Source of the DNA: a virus | Virus record (IMG/VR): IMGVR_UViG_3300034159_000029 | Coordinates: 1-40,826 of that record | Length of the DNA: 40,826 nt | Reading direction: 5' to 3' (one strand) | Part shown: positions 1 through 6,290 of the stretch, in pieces | Numbering within the stretch: position 1 is the stretch's first letter | Layout of the letters: each line of letters starts with the position of its first letter | Notes under the pieces: model-generated | The model's input: the letters and a program-made list of their open reading frames with translations, nothing else | Databases searched by the model: none | Told to the model about the DNA's origin: nothing | Made by a program: the position numbers and the translations under genes

Positions 1-31
1 TTACCGCCTGGACTGTTTACCCGTCGGGTTT
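1..31. repeat. terminal redundancy, left copy
   Basis: Bases 1-31 match 40796-40826 at 30 of 31 positions; the single difference is T at 14 against G at 40809. The reading frame of the gene starting at 40679 passes through the repeat and ends at 84, which shows that the two contig ends join in nature. The repeat may be an assembly overlap of a circular or permuted genome; the mismatch changes Leu to Arg. Confidence 0.85.
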
Positions 32-84
32 TACTTAACGCGATTGCAAAGCCTTTGGAAGATATCAAAGAGGCTGGGCTATGA
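1..84 (+). CDS. C-terminal part of small ribbon-helix-helix-like protein (starts at 40679)
   Basis: Frame 1 is open from base 1 to TGA 82-84 and encodes the last 27 residues of a protein of about 66 residues whose start is ATG 40679 at the other end. The segment ends in LLNAIAKPLEDIKEAGL, following a region rich in short helices. It has no start of its own here. The TGA overlaps the next ATG (ATGA), as between many genes of this genome. See the entry at 40679-40826 for function. Confidence 0.7.
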   Translation, partial: LPPGLFTRRVLLNAIAKPLEDIKEAGL

Positions 85-353
85 GCATTATTAATGATTT
101 TGAAATAAACAAAATAAAGGACCAATCGGGAGGGGAATACTACAACTCAATATTTGTGGAAGCCCTGCTTGTCCATGCTCGCGCCCTTGAAACACTGCTA
201 AAGAAGCATGAGTTTGGTGATCATGCCTATCTTGAAGGTCGCTGCTTAGAATGTGGTGCTGATTCCTGTGATGATTGGAAACACGAACATGACTGTGAGC
301 TGGCCAAACTCCTGGAGGGTGTCGATGCTAATCCACAAACTAACCAGGGATAA
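81..353 (+). CDS. hypothetical protein with C-terminal Cys/His cluster
   Basis: A 90-residue acidic protein that I do not recognise. The N-terminal half is probably helical. Residues about 55-73 hold CLECGADSC followed by HEHDC, a Cys/His pattern that could bind zinc. ATG 81 overlaps the upstream TGA, which supports translational coupling. The 3' end overlaps the next gene by 29 bp in another frame. Confidence 0.6.
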   Translation: MSIINDFEINKIKDQSGGEYYNSIFVEALLVHARALETLLKKHEFGDHAYLEGRCLECGADSCDDWKHEHDCELAKLLEGVDANPQTNQG

Positions 354-525
354 AAAAGCCGCTTGCGGAACTACCGGCGTATGGACCGGGACCACCTGCA
401 AAAATGACGTAACGTGTGGGCGATGCCTTCAAAAAATGGGACGCGAAGTCGAGAAAAAACCGGACTTAAAAGCTGGTTTATTTATTCCACGGAATCCAAG
501 CAAACAGGGGTCTAACGCATCATGA
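325..525 (+). CDS. hypothetical small cysteine-containing protein
   Basis: A 66-residue basic protein of unknown function. ATG 325 was preferred to the upstream in-frame ATG 253 because a GGAGG lies about 8 nt before it and because it limits the overlap with the preceding gene. It carries four cysteines (one near residue 14, then a C-x8-C-x2-C spacing), suggesting a small metal-binding knuckle. Its TGA overlaps the next ATG (522-525). Confidence 0.5.
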   Translation: MLIHKLTRDKKAACGTTGVWTGTTCKNDVTCGRCLQKMGREVEKKPDLKAGLFIPRNPSKQGSNAS

Positions 526-980
526 GCAAAAGATATGCTGAAGGCACAACGGTAAGCGTAGAAAAGTCACAATCTGAAGTGACTGCTATTCTCCGAAAAT
601 ATGGCGCCAATCGGTTTGGAACTATGGAAGATGAATCGACCGCTTTTTTAATGTTTGAATTCAAAGGGCTTTCTGTTCAGATCGCCGTACCATTGCCTGA
701 TATTTCCGAATATTCAAAAACCGAAACCGGAAGAATTCGGGCAACTTCAGCCGCCGAAGAAGCAAGAAACCAGGCAATCAAGCAGCGTTGGCGGGCTTTG
801 GTATTGGCGGTAAAAGCAAAACTCGAAGCGGTGGAAATTGGAATCTCTACCGTCGAAAAGGAGTTTCTTGCTTTTGTTATGATGCCAGACGGTCGCCAAC
901 TATCGGAACACTTGATTCCAAAACTGCAAGAAATTGTCGCGTCTGGGAATATGCCAAAACTTTTAGGCGGCCCAAAATGA
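522..980 (+). CDS. conserved phage hypothetical protein
   Basis: A 152-residue protein. The central segment (WRALVLAVKAKLEAVEIGIS) and the following EFLAFVMMPDGR resemble a small family commonly seen in early or replication regions of phages, where the pattern is a lysine-rich helix, then EFLA, then PDG. No enzymatic role is known to me. It sits directly before a VRR-NUC nuclease with an ATGA overlap, so the two are probably co-translated. No catalytic motif is visible. Confidence 0.7.
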   Translation: MSKRYAEGTTVSVEKSQSEVTAILRKYGANRFGTMEDESTAFLMFEFKGLSVQIAVPLPDISEYSKTETGRIRATSAAEEARNQAIKQRWRALVLAVKAKLEAVEIGISTVEKEFLAFVMMPDGRQLSEHLIPKLQEIVASGNMPKLLGGPK

Positions 981-1354
981 CCAGAAAAACACCAAGACCA
1001 GGAGCACCAATTCTACCAATGCGCGAAACCGATTTGAAGCTTTCAATAGTCGATTACCTTTTAATACTTGGCTATATGGCATGGGTCAATAATGTCGGCG
1101 CTTTTAAGCTACAGAATTCCCACGGCAAGGACCGTTTTGTCCGATTTGGTAAAACTGGCCAATCTGACATTTTTTGTGTTCTAAACCCTCACGGTAGGCT
1201 TTTAGTGGTAGAAACCAAGAAGATCGGGAACAAAGCCACCCAGGCACAAATTGACTTTATGGCCGACGTAGAAAAGCGCGGAGGCATTGCAATACTGGCC
1301 TATTCGCTTGATGACGTGGACAGTCGGTTACGGAAGGAAGGTTATATAAAATGA
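977..1354 (+). CDS. VRR-NUC domain nuclease
   Basis: A 125-residue stand-alone VRR-NUC protein of the PD-(D/E)xK nuclease superfamily. The motifs in order are SDIF (about 64-67, metal-binding Asp), VVETKK (about 79-84, the E-x-K core) and a glutamine helix (TQAQIDF, about 89-95) followed by GGIAILAYSLDD. The length fits the phage version of the family, which acts as a structure-specific DNA nuclease, for example on branched DNA. ATG 977 overlaps the upstream TGA; the longer open frame from 788 lies inside the preceding gene and is not needed. It probably belongs with the helicase and SbcCD fusion. Confidence 0.85.
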   Translation: MTRKTPRPGAPILPMRETDLKLSIVDYLLILGYMAWVNNVGAFKLQNSHGKDRFVRFGKTGQSDIFCVLNPHGRLLVVETKKIGNKATQAQIDFMADVEKRGGIAILAYSLDDVDSRLRKEGYIK

Positions 1355-1572
1355 GTGATAGAATATTTTCATATACGGTAATTCTTGACGGTACATACAA
1401 AGATGAGGAAGCCAGACAAATCCATGATGCTATAGAAATGATCAAGGGAGTCGGGCGAGTTATTCCGCTGGTAGCCGATGCCAACGTTTATTTTGCTGCC
1501 GATCAGGCAAAGCAAAGATTAGGACAGAAGATAATTGACCTTATTAATAATTTTGAAGGTACAGAACCATGA
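1351..1572 (+). CDS. hypothetical protein
   Basis: A 73-residue protein that I do not recognise. Predicted pattern is strand (FSYTVIL), helix (DEEARQIHDAIEMI), strand (RVIPL), helix (AADQAKQRLGQKIIDLI), an alpha/beta arrangement like small nucleic-acid or regulatory proteins. It overlaps the nuclease stop and the next ATG by 4 bp on each side, so it is part of the same polycistron. Confidence 0.6.
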   Translation: MSDRIFSYTVILDGTYKDEEARQIHDAIEMIKGVGRVIPLVADANVYFAADQAKQRLGQKIIDLINNFEGTEP

Positions 1573-1742
1573 AAAACCAATGGAATCAGCAACTTCCTGT
1601 CGAGTGGAAAATAGGATTCAATCACATAACCATGGGGCCGTTCTGGTTTCCAGTAGTACTTGTACAGCCGCCGCCTATGCCAGAATATGTATTTATGTGT
1701 CGATGCGAATTGACGCCAATAATAAAATCAGGTGAACAATGA
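1569..1742 (+). CDS. hypothetical small protein (57 aa)
   Basis: A short gene that fills the space exactly between its neighbours: ATG 1569 overlaps the previous TGA and TGA 1740-1742 overlaps the next ATG. The 57-residue product is rich in Trp, Pro and Phe (GPFWFPVVLVQPPPMPEY) and ends with a CRC motif. The double ATGA coupling is the main evidence for translation. No family recognised. Confidence 0.55.
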   Translation: MKNQWNQQLPVEWKIGFNHITMGPFWFPVVLVQPPPMPEYVFMCRCELTPIIKSGEQ

Positions 1743-1930
1743 AAAACCACCTTCCCCAACTAATCTCCAACCTCCCGGATCTAGAGAAAAAAATAATAGT
1801 CCTGGTATTCCATGAAAAACTGAACTCGGCAGAAATTGCCGTGGCTTTGGGTATAACGATTTATGAAGTCATTCGCTTGTATTCGAAGGCGGTTGTGCAT
1901 TTAAGGATTAATTTGAGGAAGCCGGCATGA
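1739..1930 (+). CDS. sigma-70 region 4-like HTH protein
   Basis: A 63-residue protein that resembles the isolated C-terminal region 4 of FliA/sigma-28-type sigma factors: LPDLEKKIIVLVFHEKLNSA, then EIAVALGITIYEVIRLYSKA and a final VHLR. The pattern is helix-turn-helix with the usual 'E-I-A-x-x-L-G' turn. Regions 1-3 are absent, so it is not a full sigma factor; it could act as a promoter-specific activator, an anti-sigma-type decoy, or a modifier of host RNA polymerase. Coupled to both neighbours by ATGA overlaps. Confidence 0.7.
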   Translation: MKNHLPQLISNLPDLEKKIIVLVFHEKLNSAEIAVALGITIYEVIRLYSKAVVHLRINLRKPA

Positions 1931-2205
1931 AAGTATTAATAATGGCGATCAAGCGTGAATGGTTTGAAAAAATAGAATCTGGTGAAAAAAATATTGAATA
2001 TCGTGAGGCCAAACCTTATTGGGAAAAAAGATTGCGGTGTGGGATAGATGAAATAATTTTAAGGAATGGGTATTCATCAAATTCACCAGCTATCCACGCA
2101 AGAGTTAAAAGAGTTGAATGGAAAAAAACCGGAAAGGATACGGATCTTAAAATAGATAGACCAGTGTATGCCATTCATTTATCAGAAGTTACGCGTATAA
2201 AATGA
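1927..2205 (+). CDS. ASCH-domain-like protein
   Basis: A 92-residue protein of the ASCH/PUA-like beta-barrel type. The characteristic opening is VLIMAIKREWFEKIESGEKN followed by EYREAKPYWEKR, matching the small phage ASCH proteins in which a basic residue and the 'YR' lie at the putative RNA or nucleotide-binding cleft. Function in phages is unknown; roles in RNA binding or modified-nucleotide handling have been suggested for the fold. It directly precedes the cytosine methyltransferase with an ATGA overlap. Confidence 0.7.
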   Translation: MKVLIMAIKREWFEKIESGEKNIEYREAKPYWEKRLRCGIDEIILRNGYSSNSPAIHARVKRVEWKKTGKDTDLKIDRPVYAIHLSEVTRIK

Positions 2206-2954
2206 CAAATTATCTTGACCTATTTTCCGGTATCGGCGGATTTGCTCTTGGCGCGTATTGGGCTGGCCTTCGCTTTGACAATCATTATTTTTCGGAGGTT
2301 GAACCGTATGCAGTTTCACTCTATCAGCGAAGATTCCCTGACAGTATCGGACTCGGAGACATTACCAAAATCGACACAGGAAGTTTACCGCCTGGCGAAT
2401 GGATCATTTCAGGAGGTTTCCCCTGCCAGGATATTTCCGTCGTTGGTAAAGGCGCTGGGATGGACGGTGCACGATCAGGACTTTGGTTCACTTATGCAGA
2501 AATCATTGGCAAGTTACGACCACGATTTGCAATTATGGAAAACGTTGGAGCACTCACTTTTCGAGGACTTACCGATGTTTTGGGATCGCTTGCCGAAATC
2601 GGGTATGATGCGGAATGGCAAGATATACGAGCTTCCGATGTCGGAGCGCCCCACCGAAGGGAACGAATCTGGATTGTTGCCTACCCCATGTTCAAGGGAT
2701 TGGAAGGAACAGACTTTGTCGATGAGTTTAGCAAAAATCGCCAACAGATCAGAAAAAAGCGCGCAACTTCCAAGGTATTTAAGCAAAATGTATCCATATC
2801 TTCATGGTCAAAGATTAAGCCCGGAATATGTGGAATGGATCATGGGATACCCTCTCGGGTGGACCGAATCAAAGGACTCGGCAACGCCATTGTCCATCAA
2901 ATCGCAGAAATGATTTTCAGACAATCGGCTTTTGATGAGTGGCGAGAATGTTGA
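2202..2954 (+). CDS. C5 cytosine-specific DNA methyltransferase
   Basis: A 250-residue DNA (cytosine-5) methyltransferase. Motif I DLFSGIGG (6-13, SAM binding), motif IV GGFPCQDIS with catalytic Cys75, motif VI ENV (113-115), motif VIII RRERIW (152-157) and motif X GLGNAIV (225-231) are all present in order. The target-recognition region between motifs VIII and X is very short (about 60 residues), hence the small size. It would transfer a methyl group from SAM to C5 of cytosine, most likely to protect phage DNA from host restriction; the target cannot be read from the sequence. A second long frame overlaps most of this gene. Confidence 0.9.
   Translation: MTNYLDLFSGIGGFALGAYWAGLRFDNHYFSEVEPYAVSLYQRRFPDSIGLGDITKIDTGSLPPGEWIISGGFPCQDISVVGKGAGMDGARSGLWFTYAEIIGKLRPRFAIMENVGALTFRGLTDVLGSLAEIGYDAEWQDIRASDVGAPHRRERIWIVAYPMFKGLEGTDFVDEFSKNRQQIRKKRATSKVFKQNVSISSWSKIKPGICGMDHGIPSRVDRIKGLGNAIVHQIAEMIFRQSAFDEWREC
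2308..2913 (+). CDS. overlapping-frame phage protein inside the methyltransferase gene
   Basis: In the alternative frame relative to the methyltransferase an uninterrupted 201-residue frame starts at ATG 2308, with GGAGG 10 nt upstream. It resembles a known type of phage protein found within or beside C5-methyltransferase genes: an SPARIF start, a W-K-T...L segment, LPKSGMMRNGKIYELP, GLLPTPCSRDWK, and the C-terminal RLSPEYVEWIMGYPLGWT. These motifs are not what a random shadow frame would produce. Whether it is translated separately is unproven. It could be a companion of the enzyme, or an old methyltransferase segment decoded in another frame. Confidence 0.5.
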   Translation: MQFHSISEDSLTVSDSETLPKSTQEVYRLANGSFQEVSPARIFPSLVKALGWTVHDQDFGSLMQKSLASYDHDLQLWKTLEHSLFEDLPMFWDRLPKSGMMRNGKIYELPMSERPTEGNESGLLPTPCSRDWKEQTLSMSLAKIANRSEKSAQLPRYLSKMYPYLHGQRLSPEYVEWIMGYPLGWTESKDSATPLSIKSQK

Positions 2955-4501
2955 CACTACGCCCGCCCCAAGCCATTCTACAAGCCACCTGTTTAGATAT
3001 CCTAAACGGTAGCAACTTAAATAAAATAATCGCCGACGTTGCCCCAGGCGGGGGAAAGTCTAAGCTCCCGGTTATTCTGGCAAGTCTTTTAATACCAAAA
3101 TTTGCAGACCGCCTACTATGGATTGTCCCCCGCAATTCCCTAAAGTACCAGGGCGAAGCCGAATTTCTTGACCCGAGAATGCCAACAGATCGAAGGATGA
3201 GGGCGGCCAATGGAAACGAAACCGACCCAGGCAGAGGCACAGACGGATATATTACCACCTATCAAGCAGTTGGAATGCTTCCGGAAATCCACCAGGACAG
3301 GGTATGCAAACGGCGCACGATTCTATTCCTTGATGAGCCACACCATGCCGCCGACGATTCAAGCTGGGGGGATGCTTTGGCCCCGATGATTGACGCCGCC
3401 GCCTTGGTAGTTTTCGCCTCGGGTACTTTTAGCCGGCATGATGGGGCTAAAATTCACGGCCTCGATTATAACGGCGCCTATGTCGATTTACGAAACCGCC
3501 CAGGTACTAAAGTAATCCGGTATAGCCGAAGCCAAGCCCTTGCCGATGGGTCTATTTTACCCGTAGAACTTCGGACAATAGACGGCGCTGCCGAATGGAT
3601 AAGCAAGGAAGGCGTAAAGCGAAAAATTGATTCCCTGCACAAGTCCGGGACTGACCGATCAGACGCCCTATTTTCTATGCTTCGTACCGAATACGCTTTT
3701 CAATTACTCGCCGCCTGCTTAGAACACTGGCAGAACCATCGTAAAGAATACCCAGCCGCTAAACTGCTTGTAGTCGCCCCGGATATCGAAACGGCAAAGG
3801 AATACCAGGGAAGGCTTGCAGGCAGGATCTTGTCAGAAATAGCCACCAGCGACGACGGGCCAGGAGCGCGGCGGGCAATAGCCGACTTCAAGCGCGGGGC
3901 CTTCCCGGCTTTGGTAACTGTCGGAATGGCCTACGAAGGTCTTAGCGTTCCCGAAATTACCCATATAGCCTGTCTAACCCAGATCAGATCCAAAGAATGG
4001 CTTGAACAAATGCAGGCCAGAGCTAACCGGGTAGCGCCTGGAAAACGGCAAGGCTGGTGTTTTGCTCCCAAAGATAGGGCTTTCTTAGACGCATGGGCGA
4101 AAATCGAAAGGGAGGCACTAACGCCGCTGGCCGACGATATGGGAGGCTTTGACTTTGGACCAAGCGCTGGCCCAGACAGTACGCCCCCGGAAGGCTTCGG
4201 CTTTGGCTTATCAGGAATCGAGCCGCTTTGGTCTTCGGCCCATGGTATAACGTCGGAACTTTCGGCGGTCCAGGCCCCGATACTTACAGCCTCCCAGTCT
4301 GAAAAAATACTTCTGGAAAATATCCGGGCAATCTATAACCGGGTAGTACTGGGCGCCCGTCCCGGATCTGGTCAGGCATGCATGACGATATACTCCCGGG
4401 CCTGTCGGTCAATACGGGACGTGTCACTAGAGGAATTAAACACCGAAGAATTGACAGCTGTTTGGATGAAACTACGCGAAGTTTTCGGAAAAAGATTGTA
4501 A
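2948..4501 (+). CDS. SF2 DEAD-like helicase/ATPase
   Basis: A 517-residue superfamily 2 helicase. Counting from ATG 2948: Walker A GGGKS (34-38), motif II DEPHH (129-133), motif III SGT (158-160), motif V-like VGMAYEGLSVP (325-335) and motif VI QMQARANRV (354-362) with arginine fingers. The N-terminal RPPQ acts like a Q motif. A GTG at 2939 would add three residues. The fold fits the DEAD-like restriction/recombination helicases found in phage replication regions. The C-terminal 130 residues are unassigned and may bind DNA. Overlaps the methyltransferase stop. Codon use is notably richer in GCC and CCG than the small genes after it. Confidence 0.85.
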   Translation: MLTLRPPQAILQATCLDILNGSNLNKIIADVAPGGGKSKLPVILASLLIPKFADRLLWIVPRNSLKYQGEAEFLDPRMPTDRRMRAANGNETDPGRGTDGYITTYQAVGMLPEIHQDRVCKRRTILFLDEPHHAADDSSWGDALAPMIDAAALVVFASGTFSRHDGAKIHGLDYNGAYVDLRNRPGTKVIRYSRSQALADGSILPVELRTIDGAAEWISKEGVKRKIDSLHKSGTDRSDALFSMLRTEYAFQLLAACLEHWQNHRKEYPAAKLLVVAPDIETAKEYQGRLAGRILSEIATSDDGPGARRAIADFKRGAFPALVTVGMAYEGLSVPEITHIACLTQIRSKEWLEQMQARANRVAPGKRQGWCFAPKDRAFLDAWAKIEREALTPLADDMGGFDFGPSAGPDSTPPEGFGFGLSGIEPLWSSAHGITSELSAVQAPILTASQSEKILLENIRAIYNRVVLGARPGSGQACMTIYSRACRSIRDVSLEELNTEELTAVWMKLREVFGKRL

Positions 4502-4509
4502 CTACCCCC

Positions 4510-4546
4510 TTGCATAATTTCTAATATAGGGTACAATTGGGTACAA
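4510..4546 (+). promoter_or_regulatory. sigma-70-like promoter with GGGTACAA direct repeat
   Basis: TTGCAT (4510-4515), 16 nt, TACAAT (4532-4537) lies in the 58-nt gap after the helicase gene. Two copies of GGGTACAA (4529-4536 and 4539-4546) are spaced by 10 bp, one helical turn, over the -10 element, as expected for an operator. The same octamer occurs in the promoter at 39482. Confidence 0.55.
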
Positions 4547-4559
4547 GAGGTAAACAGAA

Positions 4560-4757
4560 ATGAAAACCGAAATTCAAGCACCTGTTTATAGAATCCGTAA
4601 AAGTCAAGGCGAAAACCTTTTTTTTAAGGCATGGGACGGCCCATACGCCATTTTTGTAAGAATGGTTTTCGGTTCATATTCGCCAGTATTTACCCTGGAC
4701 GAAGCGGAACAGATTTCCGGACGCTTTCCCGGCTCGATTGTGGAGGCTGTAAACTAA
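4560..4757 (+). CDS. hypothetical protein
   Basis: A 65-residue protein, first gene after the promoter at 4510. It looks like a small beta-rich domain (VYRIRKS..., FFKAWDGPYAIFVRMVF, SPVFTLDEAEQIS) followed by a short helix. Such 'deal with one sheet and one helix' proteins are common early phage accessory proteins. AGAGG lies about 10 nt before the ATG. Function unknown. Confidence 0.6.
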   Translation: MKTEIQAPVYRIRKSQGENLFFKAWDGPYAIFVRMVFGSYSPVFTLDEAEQISGRFPGSIVEAVN

Positions 4758-4921
4758 TGCGCTATAGTGACTTAAAAAAATCTTTCATGCAGTATCATTT
4801 TTTACGGTCAATTCTTCCCTATCAAATGGGGAAGCTTGAATTCAAATATTGGAATCGTAACGCCAAGCGGGAAATTGCGGCATTAATTGCGATTTGGCAG
4901 AACAGTGGAGGCTTACTATGA
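4757..4921 (+). CDS. hypothetical small basic protein (54 aa)
   Basis: ATG 4757 shares its A with the previous stop (TAATG), and GGAGG lies 10 nt upstream. The product is basic and aromatic (SFMQYHFLRSILPYQ, FKYWNRNAKREIAALIA), probably helical. No family recognised. The stop overlaps the next ATG, so three or four small genes here are translationally chained. Confidence 0.55.
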   Translation: MRYSDLKKSFMQYHFLRSILPYQMGKLEFKYWNRNAKREIAALIAIWQNSGGLL

Positions 4922-5118
4922 GCGAATTGCGCACTGAAATAACTATCTACATAATGCAAAACTTTAGGAATGCAATGTCAAAGGCATGGAACAAGCGACA
5001 CCAAAACTGGAATGTTGTTTCAAAACTTACTGGGCATGGATCGGGTAGTTCTTACCGACTATGCGAATCACTCAATGTAGACCCGGACGGTTACGAGTTC
5101 ATAGAGGTTAAACCATGA
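4918..5118 (+). CDS. hypothetical protein (66 aa)
   Basis: ATG 4918 has GGAGG 8 nt upstream and overlaps the previous stop. The product has an N-terminal helix (SELRTEITIYIMQNFRNAMS) followed by WNKRHQNWNVVSKLTGHGSG, which could be a small helix-turn-helix-like DNA-binding unit; this is only a guess. The C-terminus is YEFIEVKP. Function unknown. Confidence 0.55.
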   Translation: MSELRTEITIYIMQNFRNAMSKAWNKRHQNWNVVSKLTGHGSGSSYRLCESLNVDPDGYEFIEVKP

Positions 5119-5234
5119 AACAAGATAATGACAAATTTGAGCAGTTTGTTTTTACTGTAGCGTTTATCGGCGGTACGGCGTTTGGAGTATTGGCAACACT
5201 ACTGTTTATTAAAATGGTTTTGAGGTTACTATAA
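5115..5234 (+). CDS. single-pass membrane microprotein (39 aa)
   Basis: A very short gene coupled to its upstream neighbour by ATGA. After ten polar residues the product is one continuous hydrophobic stretch (about residues 11-38: FVFTVAFIGGTAFGVLATLL and on), a clear transmembrane helix ending with a basic residue. It lies in the early small-gene block, far from the lysis genes, so a role in host takeover or superinfection exclusion is possible but unproven. Confidence 0.5.
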   Translation: MKQDNDKFEQFVFTVAFIGGTAFGVLATLLFIKMVLRLL

Positions 5235-5248
5235 ATGGAGCAAAAGAA

Positions 5249-5440
5249 ATGACAGTAGAAGAATATGTCGAATCAAGAAAATATTGTAGGCCGTCTGATC
5301 GTACATCTTTCATGAACGGAATTGAAGAGGGCAAGCGGCAAAGTGAACCTAATTTATCGGCATACCGATCTTACATAAGATTAACCATTGGAGTAGAGGA
5401 AGGTAATAAACTTATCGCTGACATAGAAGGTGGAAAATAA
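5249..5440 (+). CDS. hypothetical protein (63 aa)
   Basis: A charged, helical protein of unknown function with GGAG 10 nt before the ATG. The sequence EYVESRKYCRPSDRTSF followed by GIEEGKRQ shows no known motif. Its TAA shares its last A with the next ATG (TAATG). Confidence 0.5.
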   Translation: MTVEEYVESRKYCRPSDRTSFMNGIEEGKRQSEPNLSAYRSYIRLTIGVEEGNKLIADIEGGK

Positions 5441-5844
5441 TGGAAGAAAACAAGGCACTGACAGCGGATATTGAATCGAGATTTGAAGAGATTGAAAATA
5501 TCACTTATAACAATTCATTTACCAATGAAAAGGTAACAGACTTGAAAAATCTTGTTATGCCCGCCCTACCACCCGAATCCGAAAAAGACGCCAGGATTAA
5601 AGAGCTGGAAGCTGAAAATGGATGCCTTGCATTTGAATTGGGGAGTGAGCAATTAGAGTTAATACTCATAAATCGAAAAATCGCCACCCAAGCCGACTAT
5701 ATCGCAGAGCTAAGGGAAGCTTTGAAATCCCAGCACAAGCAATTAGTTCTAAAGTTAAATGATTCACATTCAGCTAATCCAAGTTGGAATGAACATATAA
5801 ATCATTGCGGGACTTGTGAACTACTCGCCAAGCAAAAGGAATAA
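5440..5844 (+). CDS. coiled-coil hypothetical protein with His/Cys tail
   Basis: A 134-residue acidic protein. Residues about 49-105 show heptad-like leucine and isoleucine spacing (ARIKELEAENG..., YIAELREALKSQHKQL), so a coiled coil is likely. The C-terminus HINHCGTC could bind a metal. Starts at TAATG overlap with the preceding gene. No known family. Confidence 0.55.
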   Translation: MEENKALTADIESRFEEIENITYNNSFTNEKVTDLKNLVMPALPPESEKDARIKELEAENGCLAFELGSEQLELILINRKIATQADYIAELREALKSQHKQLVLKLNDSHSANPSWNEHINHCGTCELLAKQKE

Positions 5845-5846
5845 CT

Positions 5847-6056
5847 ATGCCAGAATTAACCGTAACCATAATTTTATTAGTAGTCTTGATTTTATTTTTC
5901 GCACGTTGGGAAATCAAGCAAGAAAAGCGTTTCACTGGCAATCAATTAAATTTGTTGATTGGTCAAAGGAAATTTTTGGAAACCGATATTTTTATCGCTC
6001 ATTGGAATAAACGAATTTTACACAATATCGTTACCGATGAAATAATTAAGTTGTAA
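5847..6056 (+). CDS. membrane-anchored hypothetical protein (69 aa)
   Basis: The N-terminus is a transmembrane helix (residues about 5-20, VTIILLVVLILFFARW) followed by a basic, helical tail. AAGGA lies 7 nt before the ATG. It is the last gene before the promoter at 6063. Function unknown. Confidence 0.5.
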   Translation: MPELTVTIILLVVLILFFARWEIKQEKRFTGNQLNLLIGQRKFLETDIFIAHWNKRILHNIVTDEIIKL

Positions 6057-6062
6057 TTTCAT

Positions 6063-6099
6063 TTGACACTATTTGTAATCTAAGGTTACAATGATTACA
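6063..6099 (+). promoter_or_regulatory. sigma-70 promoter with palindromic operator
   Basis: A perfect TTGACA (6063-6068), 18-nt spacer and TACAAT (6087-6092) precede the TTG-start gene. Between and over them lies an imperfect palindrome at 6074-6090 with arms TGTAA and TTACA, and a third half-site TTACA at 6095-6099. Because the first gene downstream encodes a ribbon-helix-helix protein, this is a likely autoregulated operator. Confidence 0.65.
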
Positions 6100-6116
6100 G
6101 AATAAGGGGGTATAAA

Positions 6117-6290
6117 TTGACTAAACCGTACAGCGTTCGCCTTGAAAATGGCGACGGGCCAGAAGTTGACCGAATCGCCAAGGAAGAAAAGCGAAAGCCT
6201 GCCGAGGTTATTCGGCTATTAACTCATGAGGCACTGAAAGCGCGAGAGCTTAAAAACTTAACCAACTTTACAGTCAAGGCCAAACCATGA
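6117..6290 (+). CDS. ribbon-helix-helix DNA-binding protein (TTG start)
   Basis: A 57-residue product from TTG 6117, which has a strong AAGGGGG 6 nt upstream; there is no ATG alternative. The pattern YSVRLENGD (beta strand), DRIAKEEKRKPAEVIRLLTH (helix-turn-helix of the RHH fold) and EALKAREL fits CopG/Arc-type repressors, which bind palindromes as dimers of dimers through the strand. The palindromic operator just upstream makes it a likely autorepressor that also controls the membrane gene behind it (ATGA overlap). Confidence 0.7.
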   Translation: MTKPYSVRLENGDGPEVDRIAKEEKRKPAEVIRLLTHEALKARELKNLTNFTVKAKP

